64,000 bases of DNA. Origin: Argyresthia goedartella (Eukaryota; Arthropoda; Insecta; Lepidoptera; Argyresthiidae). A program made the translations under genes and the position numbers. Shown here piece after piece: positions 42,339 to 53,340 of the stretch. Position 1 is the stretch's first letter. Every line of letters starts with the position of its first letter. The stretch spans positions 12,147,579 through 12,211,578 of the forward strand of contig OX463816.1 in assembly GCA_949825045.1 (NCBI GenBank), read 5' to 3'. The notes below the pieces were generated by a model, which was not told the origin of the DNA, searched no databases, and saw only the letters and a program-made list of their open reading frames with translations.

Positions 42339-42740
42339 GCCAGAATAGAATAGAATAGAAAAGTGTTTATTTTTTGTCATTTCGTATAAAAGTTTTGTCC
42401 GCCAGGCGGGTAATAATATAATAAGTACATATGTCTTAAAGATCTGGTACATTAATATATCTTTGCTTATGTAACAATTTAATATAGCTTGATACTTATA
42501 CAATATTTTTGTTTAAGTATGTAAATGTTGAAAAAGGTTTATTTTAACATCGGGTGCCTGCGAGGGACATGTCGCTTGCTGACACGTTTATCTCTGTCCA
42601 TCCTGCTGAAGTACTGCACATCACCTACTCTGTTGCTGGATAGCATGGGGTTGAATCGACCATATCTTGTGTACGAGGGGCCGGTGTATTCAGTCCTTCT
42701 ATGCACATGCTGTTTAATTTGACAATCATGTCTTGGTGTT
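42336..42740 (-). repeat. 3' end of a 5'-truncated LINE, minus strand
   Basis: The (AGAAT)n run at 42340-42360 followed by 'aaaagtgtttatttttt' is the reverse complement of a microsatellite-type LINE tail. The minus-strand coding remnant is too decayed to assign. Confidence 0.45.
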
Positions 42741-44879
42741 GTAATGGTACACGAGAGTCAGTACATTTGATACTTCATTTTGCGTGACAGAGGGCTAGCC
42801 CATCGCCGCGCTGTTTTGAATACGAGAATCGGTTCAGATAACGTTTGGGGTTTTGAGTAGCTCAGGGGCAAGTTAGCAAAAAACAATGAGCCGACACGTG
42901 GCTTGGTTCCAGGAACAGAGTTCAGGTCACGTTTTTTTTTGTCGCATTCCTGCGGAATGTGTAGGGATCAGAGCCGATTTGGCTGCGCGCTGAATAAAAT
43001 ATGAATAACTAAATAATGGAAGGTTATTATGGAACGATACGGAGAAAGCTATTATGTTGATTGCAAATATACAATTGCGCTTGTTTGGTATGAGATGGCG
43101 AGTTTGACACGACTAGTATGAATAGCATTCTAGTGGTCTTTGTTTCGCGCGCTAGCGGTCGGGAAGGCTTAATTAATCGCAACAAGCTTTTATGGTCAGC
43201 GATCAACAGATTTTGTGTATCGGCCATACCGAATGACTTGAGTGATAACCTACGGTTGATCATAGTGAATATGCGTACACACAATTTGTAGAACGGCGGA
43301 TCTGCATGGCATGGTTGAAATTAGACCCTGTGTAGTTAGTGATAAGAAGCTTCGCTTGGGCAGAGCGTGTTCGCAAGGGACGCCATTTTTTTTTCAGACA
43401 TGTGGGGTGTATAAATACGATTGCGGGGGAAGGGTGAGCATTCAGTCTCAGCGTCTAGCTACTGTGACAGTCGTCTTTCACGAGTTCTAAACAGTTTTGG
43501 TCTGCCGTGTTACGCGTCAGAACTGGTCGAATTGTGATTGCGAGTTTCAGTGGGTTTTCGTGAGTGTCTGAAGCGCCGAGATATACCTCGGTTCCTATCC
43601 TTTATATCTACCTACCCCAAATTCCAAAACTATCCTTGGGTCGTTAGATAAGAACTTGTAGGTAACTAATCTGAGTCTGAGTCTGGGCTTGGAGCGACCC
43701 TAAATTCCTTTTTCCTTCACCATAGGGTTCCTGGATTGGCTCTTAGGATATTCGCGGGCTAATCCTCTCCTCATTCCTTTCGAGTAGCGAGTTTTGAAAT
43801 TCCCACACACACAGTCATTAAACATACAAGCACATTCAAATCAAACTCAACCATTTTCGAGTGGTGTCGATAATGGACGTGGTATAACACTAGGTTTTTA
43901 GACTAGGCTAGACAGGAGTTTAGTTGCGGCTAAACCTGGGTTGGCAGGGCATAGGGAGACTGTTTGATCGATGAGGTTCCGCGGATGGAAATAACAAATT
44001 CAGAACAAAGTTAAACCGGTGTCAACACAGATAACCTATCCAGTTGATATTTTGACATTTGAGTGTTGTCGGGGACGCGCGAAGAGATCAAATTACAGTC
44101 TAAAGTTCATTGTTTAGGACCGGGTAGGTTGTTTTGCTTTGCCTTGGGTCAGTTTGGATTCAAGTTGCATCTTTAAATTAAATGTAAATTTCGCTGGAGG
44201 TCTAATGTGTAGGCTGAGTCAATATATATGATTAGGCTCAGTCGAGGACGTGCTGCGGCTAGTGGAATTCATAGATCGGAATTTACCGAAGTATGCATTT
44301 CGCTATGGTGTGGGTTAGATCTCCTAAAGCGCTAATGACTACGTTTCGATAACATCCAGCTCAAATTGCGCAGAGTTGAAGGTTTCAAAACGTTACGGAC
44401 CTTTTGAGGTAACCGCTAGTTCAAACCCATTTCGGAAAATCAAATCGCAATTGTGTAAACCGGTCTATTCGGATCGTTATTGCCGTGAACCAAATATATA
44501 ATTGGAACCACCACAAGCCGCTACTAGCGAGCACATGAAATATCATTGAGTACTCACGTCGTAAAACTACGACGGATATCTATACGATATCCCAAACAAA
44601 TATTACAAATCGTGGTCGACCACTAAAAGAAGTTCCAAGCGCCCATATATACAAAAAAATAAATGGTACCATCACACAAATACAACAACGATCGATCTGG
44701 CGCAATACACCGCTGACTGATGCGAATTACCGGCTTGCGGACATATATGCTTTCTCTGTCTAACTTGAAACTGTAACTTCCTGAACCAAACCTCGTTCGA
44801 CTATTGTACGCCTAACGAACTTCTCAACGAACGAGAAATTCAGACTTATCATTCTTAACTTACAAATTTTACAGCTGAA
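42741..44879. other. Unassigned 2.1-kb block, GC-richer than surroundings
   Basis: There are no ORFs of note and no recognised domains. A TATA/Inr pair (see next entry) and the compositional shift make an LTR or promoter possible, but no second LTR, primer-binding site or pol sequence could be found. Confidence 0.35.
43410..43446 (+). promoter_or_regulatory. Possible arthropod core promoter (TATA + Inr)
   Basis: TATAAATA lies at 43410-43417, with an arthropod initiator TCAGT at 43442-43446, about 34 bp from the TATA start to +1. A DPE-like AGTCGT is at 43469, two bases off the ideal spacing. It could be the promoter of a solo LTR. No downstream gene is visible. Confidence 0.35.
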
Positions 44880-45216
44880 TCGGGACATCTCCTTTTGGGG
44901 TAGATAGAATAGACGATCATAGCTACTGATAGCGGTGGCTCGACCTTAGCCGTTAATGCCGTTACAGTATAGGTCGTGAACTCGCAAGTGCCACGGGTCT
45001 TCATCAAGCATTTCCCATAGGATACGGCTGGGTAATGATCTTGGGAATCTTCCTGCCGACTTCAGCGCCATTCTGTATTGCCGTTCTACAGACAGGATAT
45101 TTGTCTTGCTGATTCTAGGCAGTAGTTGTACTATTCCTTAGTCCAAGATAGGTACGAGGCAAGCATGAATTACTGCGAGTTTGGTTTCGATGTTGACCTT
45201 AGAATACCATCCAATT

Positions 45217-46342
45217 TAGGGTTTCGGTATTCCCGGTTTTTTTTCATTCCCGGGACCCGGGAACAAAATATCCGATTTCCCGGGAATTCCCGGGTCCCGA
45301 GAATTTTTAATAATATTTTGATTTTGCTTTTTATACCTACCAGAAAAGTAATAAAACTCGTTAATTTATCATATAAGCTATTTATTTGTCTGAATCATAT
45401 TCTCTATAATATCCCACTTTAATTCTTCTGTTCCTTAAAATAATGTTTTAAGAAAACTAATGCACCTTAGTGCATTAGTTTTCTTAAATTGCCCTTAAAT
45501 AAAAGAGGTTGTAAGCTTCACAGATACAGATTAGTTGGGTGTCAAGGAATTTAGAATAAACTTAATTTCAAAATAAATTTCATAGAAAAAAATAAGTTTG
45601 TTTTCATGTAATTAAGACTTCAACGTGACCGCCATCAATTACTGAGTTAAAAAAGTTGGTACCTGATCACCGATTAAATTTACCGTTTATATCCCAAGGT
45701 GTTAACAAACATACATATAAATTAAAAATATACAGAATTCGCAACTTACCAATGATGACAATAATTTGTTTTATCATAAATTCACTTGTTCTTTCACTTT
45801 CATATTCCGTTAAAAATTTCACGACTATCACGTTGTTCAGGTGAACATCTAACGGATACTGACGAAAATAAATACTACTTACTCCTTACTTCGGATAAGT
45901 GATTAGGGGCTAGGGGGCTGCGGTGAAACAAAGAAAACCAGATTGGCGCTGACCCTGCAGCTGCAAAACAATGACACAGACAATTTCTAAGAATTCGCAA
46001 CTACACTTTGCGAAAGATAGCGACTGACTTCATGCATGTAAAGTTTTGTTGAAGTACCGCCCTACAAAATTATATATTTTTTCTAGGCACAAATCTCCAG
46101 TTACTTTAGGTTATTCATAAAGTTCAAAAAAGTACCTGGCTGGCCAACGAATACTTGTCTTTCTTGTTACCTACACATCTTTTTAGAGTTCTTTGTGCAT
46201 AACGATAAAGATTGGCAAGCTTTTAGAGTTAAAACTGACATAAAAATCAATGGCGGAATTTCCCGGGAATTCCCGGGAATCGTCAAAATTTTCCCGGGTT
46301 CAGGAATGACTTATTTCCCGGGAACCCGGGACCGAAACCCTA
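45217..46342. mobile_element. hAT-like non-autonomous element, 8-bp TSD
   Basis: ATCCAATT lies at 45209-45216 and 46343-46350, an exact 8-bp target duplication as for hAT elements. The ends are inverted: tagggtttcggt at both termini, followed by cccggg-rich subterminal DNA (several cccgggaattcccggg palindromes at each end). A perfect 19-bp hairpin is internal (45447-45488). No transposase ORF. It lies within the Jockey-like ORF2. Confidence 0.9.
45447..45488. repeat. 19-bp perfect hairpin inside the hAT-like element
   Basis: The arm tttaagaaaactaatgcac, loop ctta and its exact complement. Confidence 0.9.
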
Positions 46343-48791
46343 ATCCAATTATTGAGGACAGTATCCCTCTAATGCTTTTTGCTTTCGCAATCACTTTTTT
46401 ACATGATCACTCATTGTTAGTCCTTTATCTAGTATAACTCCAAGATATCGCACGTTTTTCTTGTATTCTAACACAATGCCTTTAATCTTTACAGTTGGTT
46501 TGTAACCATGGCTGGAAGCACTTTGTGGCATCTTCTTTGTAAACATTATGCACTCAGTCTTGTCTACATTGCAGAGTAATCCCCAGCGGCTGTAATAGTC
46601 CATTACTTCTTCTGCCGCCCACGTCACTCTGACCGACGCATTATCAGGTCGCTTCGCTGCATTTAGAATACATAGGTCATCTGTATATTGTGATAGCATC
46701 TGTCCGGTGATTCTGCTCTTTGGTAGGTCGCTTACATACAAGTTAAAAATGACTGGACCCAATATCGAACCTTGTGGAACTCCGTGCGGCACTGTATTTT
46801 CTTCCCCTGTGGTAGTTATAAACTTTCCTCTAGTTTTTCTGTTATTAAGATAGTTCTCGATAAATTTTATGATGTTATTGGCACGTCACCTTCTTGTAGC
46901 TTTTTTGTTAGGCCCTTGTGATTATTGAGTCAAATGCTTTGCTGAGGTCTGTAGAGATCATGGCGACGCTATGTCCTTCGGAGAGTGCATCGGAGATGTA
47001 TTTGCAGGTCCTCAGAATCTGGGTGCTGGTTCCTCTGCCACTCATGAATCCGTGCTGGAACTCTGGAATCAGTCTATTATAAGACGTCATTATCCTTCGG
47101 TGCATTATTCTTTCGCAAATCTTACCCATGATATTAAGTAATGTGATAGGTCTGTAAGATTTTGGGTCTTTGTAGTTTTTGCCTGATTTATGTAGAAATA
47201 TGCAGTCTCCTAGTTTCCATCTTTCATAAATAGTAGCCAGTGAGGAGGACATAGTTGATTGCTTTTCCTATTGCATTACATAAAGCAGGTCAAGCTAGTT
47301 TATTCGTGTCTGCTTTGATCTGATCGGACGTTGGTGCCTTTTTATTTTTGGAAGTGTAAATTTCTTTTTTTTTTCCAAAAGGCGCTTCCTGCAGTGGCTG
47401 AAATGGGGTCGTTGTTTCAGTTTCTTCGTCATTCTGGGAAATCGAGGCGACTTTTACTATAGCAGTTTCCACTAATGTGTCTATGGTTTCTTTTTCTGTC
47501 GTGCATCCAGGCAACAAGGGAAGTTTTTGTTCTGGCTTTTTTAATGATCTCTGTATCTTCCACATTTTGGTTCTGTTATCTGTTGTGTTTTCGATGATTT
47601 TTATCCAGGTCTGTTCTTTATAATCCCTTAACAATGTTTGTACTCGCTGTTTAGCTTAATTGTATGACCGTTTTGAGATTTGGTGTCCCTGTGCTCGTTT
47701 TACATTTAGTTTTATTTGTTTTCATATCACAATTTGGTCCAAAATCTCTTTTGGAAGGGTTTCTTTAGGGTCTATAACTCTTTTAGGTGCTGAAATGTCG
47801 AGGGCATCTATGATTATTTGTTCCAGCTTTTGTATATAGTTGTCTAGTTCTTTATTTGTTCGTATCTTTACCGTCGGATCCAGTCTGTCTTCTATAAATG
47901 TTTTATATAGTTGCCGGGTGGGTTCTTCAGTTAACAGTTTTTTCATATCTCGTGACAGTTGTTTTTCAAGTTCAGTGTTTATCTTTAATGTGAAAATCCA
48001 TGGCATGTGGTCTGATGATATGGAGTCAACTTGTCTACAGTCATCACCTGTTTCAAACTGCAGGAAACCTGTCACGTGGGCTACATCCAAGATGTGGTCA
48101 TTACCAGAGCTGGGTCTTGATGGCTTATTTGTGTGAATGAGTCTACACCCACCGTCATCAATGCTTTTTTTCACAGCTCTCCCAGCTCCTACAGTTCTAG
48201 GATGTCGAAGCGTGGTCATCTTAAGGATCACCAATATTTATATTTATACGTCTTCCAGAAGATGTTGTAGTTCTTTCTGTATGACTTTGTAGTTTACGTG
48301 TAGTATGTATATTCCTCTTATAGTGATTTGATGTCCAGTTGTAAAGTTTGTACAGATCTTAAGTGCAACTCCTTCGATTTGTCTCTCGTTGCCATCAAAA
48401 CCGGGTATTAACTGGACTTGGTTTCATCGAAGTCCTCGTTTTACGTACATGGCCGTGCGAAGATGTGGTTGGACGGTATCTGTAAGTTTGTCGTACGATA
48501 TACCTAAGTATATCGTAGTGGTATTTGTCGAAATCTGTGTTGCATTCATTGAGAACTATTATATGTGGCTCCAGCTTCGATGGTAAATGCTTGACTTCCA
48601 TTAATTTCTTTTTCAGTCCTTCGACATTTGAGTGAAATATTCGGATGTACGCATGTCCTGTTTTTTTGTTTCTCTTATTTTTGCTATTAATTTCTTTTAA
48701 ATAAAGCCAGTAAACGGTTTTAAAATAACTGTGTTTAATAAAGAATTATGAATTATGAATTGTTATTAGATATCATATTATTTTTGAATTT

Positions 48792-48979
48792 GTGCTGGAC
48801 CTCACGTACTGCTGCAATAACAGTTCGGCCATCACAGATATGCGCAAACATCTCATTACATAATATGTCTAAGTACATAAATACTGAATGTACTAACCTA
48901 GTATATAAGCTAGGTTCCCAATCAAATAGAAGCCTTTTATTCCGTCTCCCCTCGGTTGCCACTCTGTCGGCAAAGGGTG
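48792..48979 (+). repeat. Direct repeat D, copy 1
   Basis: It shares 'gcaataacagttcggcc', 'tcacagatatg', 'taagctaggttc' and 'ttattccgtctcccctcg' with 50799-51026. About 75-80% alike by eye, with indels. The two copies bracket the LINE at 49516-50760. Confidence 0.75.
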
Positions 48980-48989
48980 ACCAATATTA

Positions 48990-49515
48990 AACATCGAGCA
49001 ACCTTCGGCAAAATCTTCGTCGAAATGAAGAAATAAGAAGGATTGGCCTTCAAGAATGGAGGCTCAGGCGCCAAGAACTCTGCTTCCTCAAGTTGCCGAG
49101 ATATCGGTGACATTAGATCCTACCTACGGACGCATATCCCAAGCCAACGAAGCAGCAGTGGAAAATACGCAGCACACCAGGAACCTCATAACTTCAACTG
49201 TGGACCGCAGGTATATAATCGGTTGATAGCCAGTTATGAAGACAAACCACCGCATAAGATCCAAACCAATTACGGCGATAGCCAAGAAGAAATAAAAAAG
49301 TAAAGAGCAAGCCAAACCTAAGAGCAACGCTATGTTCCAACGGCCAAGAACAGACAAAAGTTCCACAGCCAGAAGCATCCTTCATCAATAACAGTCAACA
49401 CATCGAGCACCTCGTCATGATAGGGTACGGTCACTAGCACACTAGGTAGGACTAGCACTTGTATCACGTCTTGTAGATTTGTTATTGTTATGTTTAAATA
49501 TTTAAATATTTTACT
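48990..49515. other. Unassigned, purine-rich stretch
   Basis: No domain recognised. The plus-strand frame 49043-49303 looks like random readthrough and ends in a lysine run. It could be the untranslated end of the adjoining LINE. Confidence 0.3.
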
Positions 49516-50760
49516 TTACGATGATGTCCTCCACGACGGCGACACCATGTCAGTTTCTGGCATGTGCTCGGAGTTGACTAGCAAAGCCGAACTTAGTTTT
49601 GAACGTGCGGCTGTATATGTTGCACTGTAACTGTCCGCTTGTATTGTAGGTGGAGACCTTGGGGCGTGTCTTTCGATCGTGGCGTTTGGCGTCCTGTTCT
49701 CCAAGACAGGCATCTTCAAACTGTTTAGTTCCTTTTTTGATTGAACTACGCCACTCTGATCTCATCAAGGCGTCTACCTCCTACGTATTACGAGACATGC
49801 TGGGACTTTAGATGTGGTGTCAGGACGACCTTGTATCGGAGATACTGCCCACCAGGCTTCCGTTTTCCACTAGAAAACGGATTTGGGAAAATGTGACGTA
49901 TCCATGCGTACAAGATGTCCACACCATCTTAACTGCCCCTTCATCAGGAGAGATTCCATGCCGGAGATATTGGCACGACGTAGAATCTCGGTGTTCGGGA
50001 CACGATTCTGCCATTCTCCCCGTAATATTGCACGAAGACTCCAAACGCTTGATATCTATCTGCTTTATATAGAGACCATGACTACGAAGCATACAGCAAA
50101 AGAAATACATATTATTGCTTTATATACGGATAGCATCGTTTGTAGATGGAGGTCGTGGGGTTTCCAAACTCTCTGGTTGAGTTTACCAAAGGCAGCGGGA
50201 GCGCTAGCGATTCTTGCAGCTATCTCGGCATCGAGGCGGTTATCGTCGCGTATCAGCGTTCCGAGGTACCGTAACTTTCGCACCTCTTCCAGCGGTTTTC
50301 CACCTAGGTAAACTACAGTGCCGGGCGCAGATGTTCCTCTTGCGGGCTGCTTTAAGGTCTCAGTTTTCGACACGCTGATCACCAGACAGAATTTGCGACA
50401 TGATTTGTTGAGATTGTCCAGGTATTGGGCGCCAATACTGTCGAACATGAGGCAAACATCGTCAGCATATAAGACTTTTAGCGTGGTCATCTTCTGAGTC
50501 TTGCGTTTTGATCATTTCATGACTGCAGCGGAGTAGAGGGCAAAGAGCGTCGGAGCCATGACACAGCCCTGCTTAAAACCGCTGGTAGCCGGGAACTGTT
50601 CTGTGAATTCATTTTCATGTCGAACCCGTGCCATCATCCCTTCATGGAACTGATGCACAAGGTTTGTGAACTTTTCCGGACATCCGCTCTTCTTCAGTAT
50701 TGTCCACAGGGCAGGCCTTGGAACTCTATCGAACGCCTTCTCGTTACACGTGTAAGTCAA
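49516..50760 (-). pseudogene. Second LINE type: reverse transcriptase with C-terminal zinc-finger region
   Basis: Minus-strand segments in order: EKAFDRVPRPALWTILKK, GMMARVRHENEFTE and FKQGCVMAPTLFALYSA (50760-50512), YADDVCLMFDS and KLRYLGTLIRDDNRLDAEI (50490-50065), then ILRRAN...QLRWCGHLVRMD in another frame (about 49990-49890). The end, 49768-49516, reads WRSSIKKGTKQFEDACL and a decayed finger (FKTKFGFASQLRAHAR). This is the layout of lepidopteran LINEs whose reverse transcriptase ends in a C2H2-like finger. No endonuclease remains; frameshifts and stops abound. Confidence 0.78.
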
Positions 50761-50798
50761 ATATTTTTTTTTTGTAAAGGGGTCCCCCCTTTTCTTTG

Positions 50799-51026
50799 CT
50801 GGATCTCACGATGCAGCAATAACAGTTCGGCCGTCACAGATATGTGGGTACATCTCATCAGTCTCATCACATACTATATCTAGGTACTTACGTAATTACT
50901 AAATGTACCAACCTAGTAAATAAGCTAGGTTCTCAATCAAATAGACAGACATTAACTGAGCATGTATATAGTGACTAGCCTTCTATTCCGTCTCCCGTCG
51001 TCTGCCACCCCGTCGGCAAAGAATTA
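50799..51026 (+). repeat. Direct repeat D, copy 2
   Basis: Partner of 48792-48979 in the same orientation. It includes an extra segment of about 30 bp ('gacattaactgagcatgtat...') not present in copy 1. Confidence 0.75.
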
Positions 51027-52917
51027 ACATTATTTGTTGAATCTATATAGAAATGATTAAAGGTTTCTGCAATGTCCATTGGTTCAGTAATAATTTTACC
51101 ACCTCTCAATTTTTTTTCTGAATTTTCCTTGGACATATTTGTTTGAGGTTACTTTATTATGTCGCAACTTTCTTTACATGTATTTACAGCATTAATAATT
51201 CTATAGTTATTTTGCGACCTCTGTGTCAATTTTATTATGTTTTTTAGTCTATTTGTTGTCAAATATATTTGTGCAGAGTATTCCGATAATGCGAAATCCA
51301 AAACCTCGCTTTACATACTTGAATATTGTGGAGAACATTGTCGAGAGATCGTTGTTAAGCTGGCTGGTTCTGTTGGCTGTCTAATGTCTATTTTTAAGTT
51401 AAATCAGTGTCATTGCGAATTGCTCGAATCTTTATACTGTTCATATTTTTCTTATGTGAGTCGTTATTAAAATCGCCACACACACATATTTCTATTTCTA
51501 TCGTATAAAAAATTATTTAGTTTACAAAACAATGTCTCAATTGTCTTATTATCCTATTTAGTATACCAGATGGCCTGATTATAGCGAAGATAGTATATAG
51601 AAAAGCAATGTACCCAAGTTGCACAGGGCTGAGTTCAGTCGCCTTTTCGCATATCCACTTCTAAGAAGAAAGTCATTAGGACAATAGTCCTTTCTATGAG
51701 TACTTTTAAATAAATCACAAAAGTCTTTAAGACGATTATAGCACTTAAGTATAAGTCATGATCTCATTAAAAATATGAGTTAGTAATCTCCATTGTGTTA
51801 AATGTGGCAGTAAAAACAGACATGCATTCACACGGATACAGTCTAATGTTGAGATGACACGCTTAAAACAAGTAACGAAGATAACATAGTCACAACGTCT
51901 TAGTGTGACGAAAAACCTATCTACTACATCATTGTCATGTTAATGTATGTTTCTATCCTTTAGTTTTGTTTCCATTAGCAGCTTAAAATTCTGTCAAGCG
52001 AAGAGCTACCAAATCACGTAAAATTAATGCTGGCTTCGATATACGTTGTATGGAATCCTGCGATTTTTTTAAGTGACGGGATCTTTATAAATATTTTTAC
52101 TTGTATCTTCATTTGTTTCTCTGAGATCGTATAACTGCCCGCGTTCTACAATCTTAGAGCTCTAATGAGCAAGTAGATATGTTAATAACCCGGTCCGTCT
52201 ATTTCTGCTTTTAACTGTACGTAAACAATTCTTTCTAGAACCTCAGAATCAGCATATTTCCACCAGCTGTCCATTCAAGTGTGAACGTACGGCTATCTAT
52301 CATAAGTAAAGCAGGTTCATTAACCCTAATGATTAGGACGCCTACCCTCTATTACCCGGTCTTGACTGAACGTCATTAGCTATCGCTATCTATGTTACGT
52401 GCTTGCGATATGGACAACACTTAGATTATGGACAACACTATAGGACGTCCTTTTTTTCCAGCTACCAGAATAGGGGGCGTATTACAATAACAACTTATGA
52501 ATAATTTATCCAAACGACACTTTTTATTAGCGAATAATATATAAACAAATACCTACAATAACTCACATAATACGAATCACTATTTGTGTATATGTAGATA
52601 GATAGTTAAGTAATGAGTTATTGCGGATTGACGTTTAGAAGAAGAATAATTCATACTTTATGTAGAGGAATTATACCTAAAAATAATAAAGATATTGGAA
52701 AAATGAAGAACAATGGTAATGCAATATGCAATTTAATATGTTTATGAATACATCGAACATCGCAAAATAGCAAGTATCTACGATTTTTATTGTGTTGTTG
52801 TTACTCCTGAGAGTAATTTTTACCCAAGATTGCAACCCTGATAAGGTAACTCTTTGTGCTACTCCCGTAGTGCTCGAATAACTGCGAAATTCTGCAACTT
52901 GCTGCACTTGCTGCAAG
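51027..52917. other. Intergenic, nothing recognised
   Basis: AT-rich. The frame at 51237-51470 has a few Cys/His residues but no recognisable domain. No repeat motif from the rest of the window was found. Confidence 0.45.
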
Positions 52918-53340
52918 CTTTTAACCGACTTCAAAAAGGGAGAGGGTTCTCAATGTGGTTGTATTTTATTATTTATTTTAAATGTTTGTTACCCCAAATC
53001 TGGTACTGCTTTTGAACCGATTTCAAAAATCCTTTTTTTATTTGAAAGGATCACCTTCCAGTTTGGTCCCATATTTTGAAAATTGGAAATCGGTCCAGTA
53101 ATTTGTTTTCTTAAGCAAAAAGACTGGAAAATATCACCCGGGAAAACGAAATTGCGTATGTGACTTTACTGTGACTTATCACGAGTGTTTCCTTCATTGA
53201 CAGAAGATGAATTCTGTCTATTCGTCTATGTCGTAATACGTGTGGACTTGACTGATAGACAGACAGATTTCGTAACCTTGTTTTTGCGTATGTTGAGACA
53301 ATCGCATCTCGAACCTGGACGAAGAAATTAGGGGCTTGTT
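52918..53340 (+). repeat. Common lepidopteran repeat (ccgacttcaaaaa...)
   Basis: The opening 'ccgacttcaaaaagggagag', then 'ggttctcaatgtggttgtat' and 'gaccgaactggaaggt'-like sequence (here inverted around 53050) are typical of a very abundant non-coding repeat of moths and butterflies. The limits are approximate. Confidence 0.55.

Larger units (their letters stand above)
44880..48680 (-). mobile_element. Jockey-like LINE, degenerate, split by a hAT-like insert
   Basis: The minus-strand remains of ORF2 run from the endonuclease start (IRIFHSNVEGLKKKL, about 48660) through SSDHMP (about 48010), KSYRPITLLN, FQHGFMSGRGTSTQ, STDLSKAFD, GVPQGSILGP, QYTDDLCI (about 46675) and VRYLGVILDK to a C-terminal thumb (KLAVIHACLVP, about 45170). 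At least four frameshifts or stops are present. It is 5'-truncated close to 48690 and ends near 44880. A 1126-bp transposon interrupts it at 45217-46342. Confidence 0.85.
44880..48680 (-). pseudogene. Jockey-like ORF2 (endonuclease/reverse transcriptase) relic
   Basis: Open segments in order are 48601-48395 (endonuclease), 48234-47722 (endonuclease end with SDHMP), 47634-47290 (spacer, FGKKKEIYTSKNKKAPTSDQIKA), 47252-46908 (RT fingers), 46792-46391 (RT palm, YTDD in place of the usual YADD) and, beyond the insert, about 45205-44890 (thumb). Residues RYLG and LSKAFD are conserved. The reading frame across the insertion junction is continuous if the insert and one copy of its 8-bp duplication are ignored. 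No ORF1 sequence is seen. Confidence 0.8.

Noticed and set aside
43862..43890. 'tggtgtcgataatggacg' as a retrotransposon primer-binding site
   Set aside because: Only loosely tRNA-Leu-like and the preceding bases do not end in CA as an LTR should; no pol genes follow.
48792..51026. Repeats D as LTRs of a retrovirus-like element
   Set aside because: The enclosed reverse transcriptase is of the non-LTR type and in pieces; no gag, protease or integrase motif is present.
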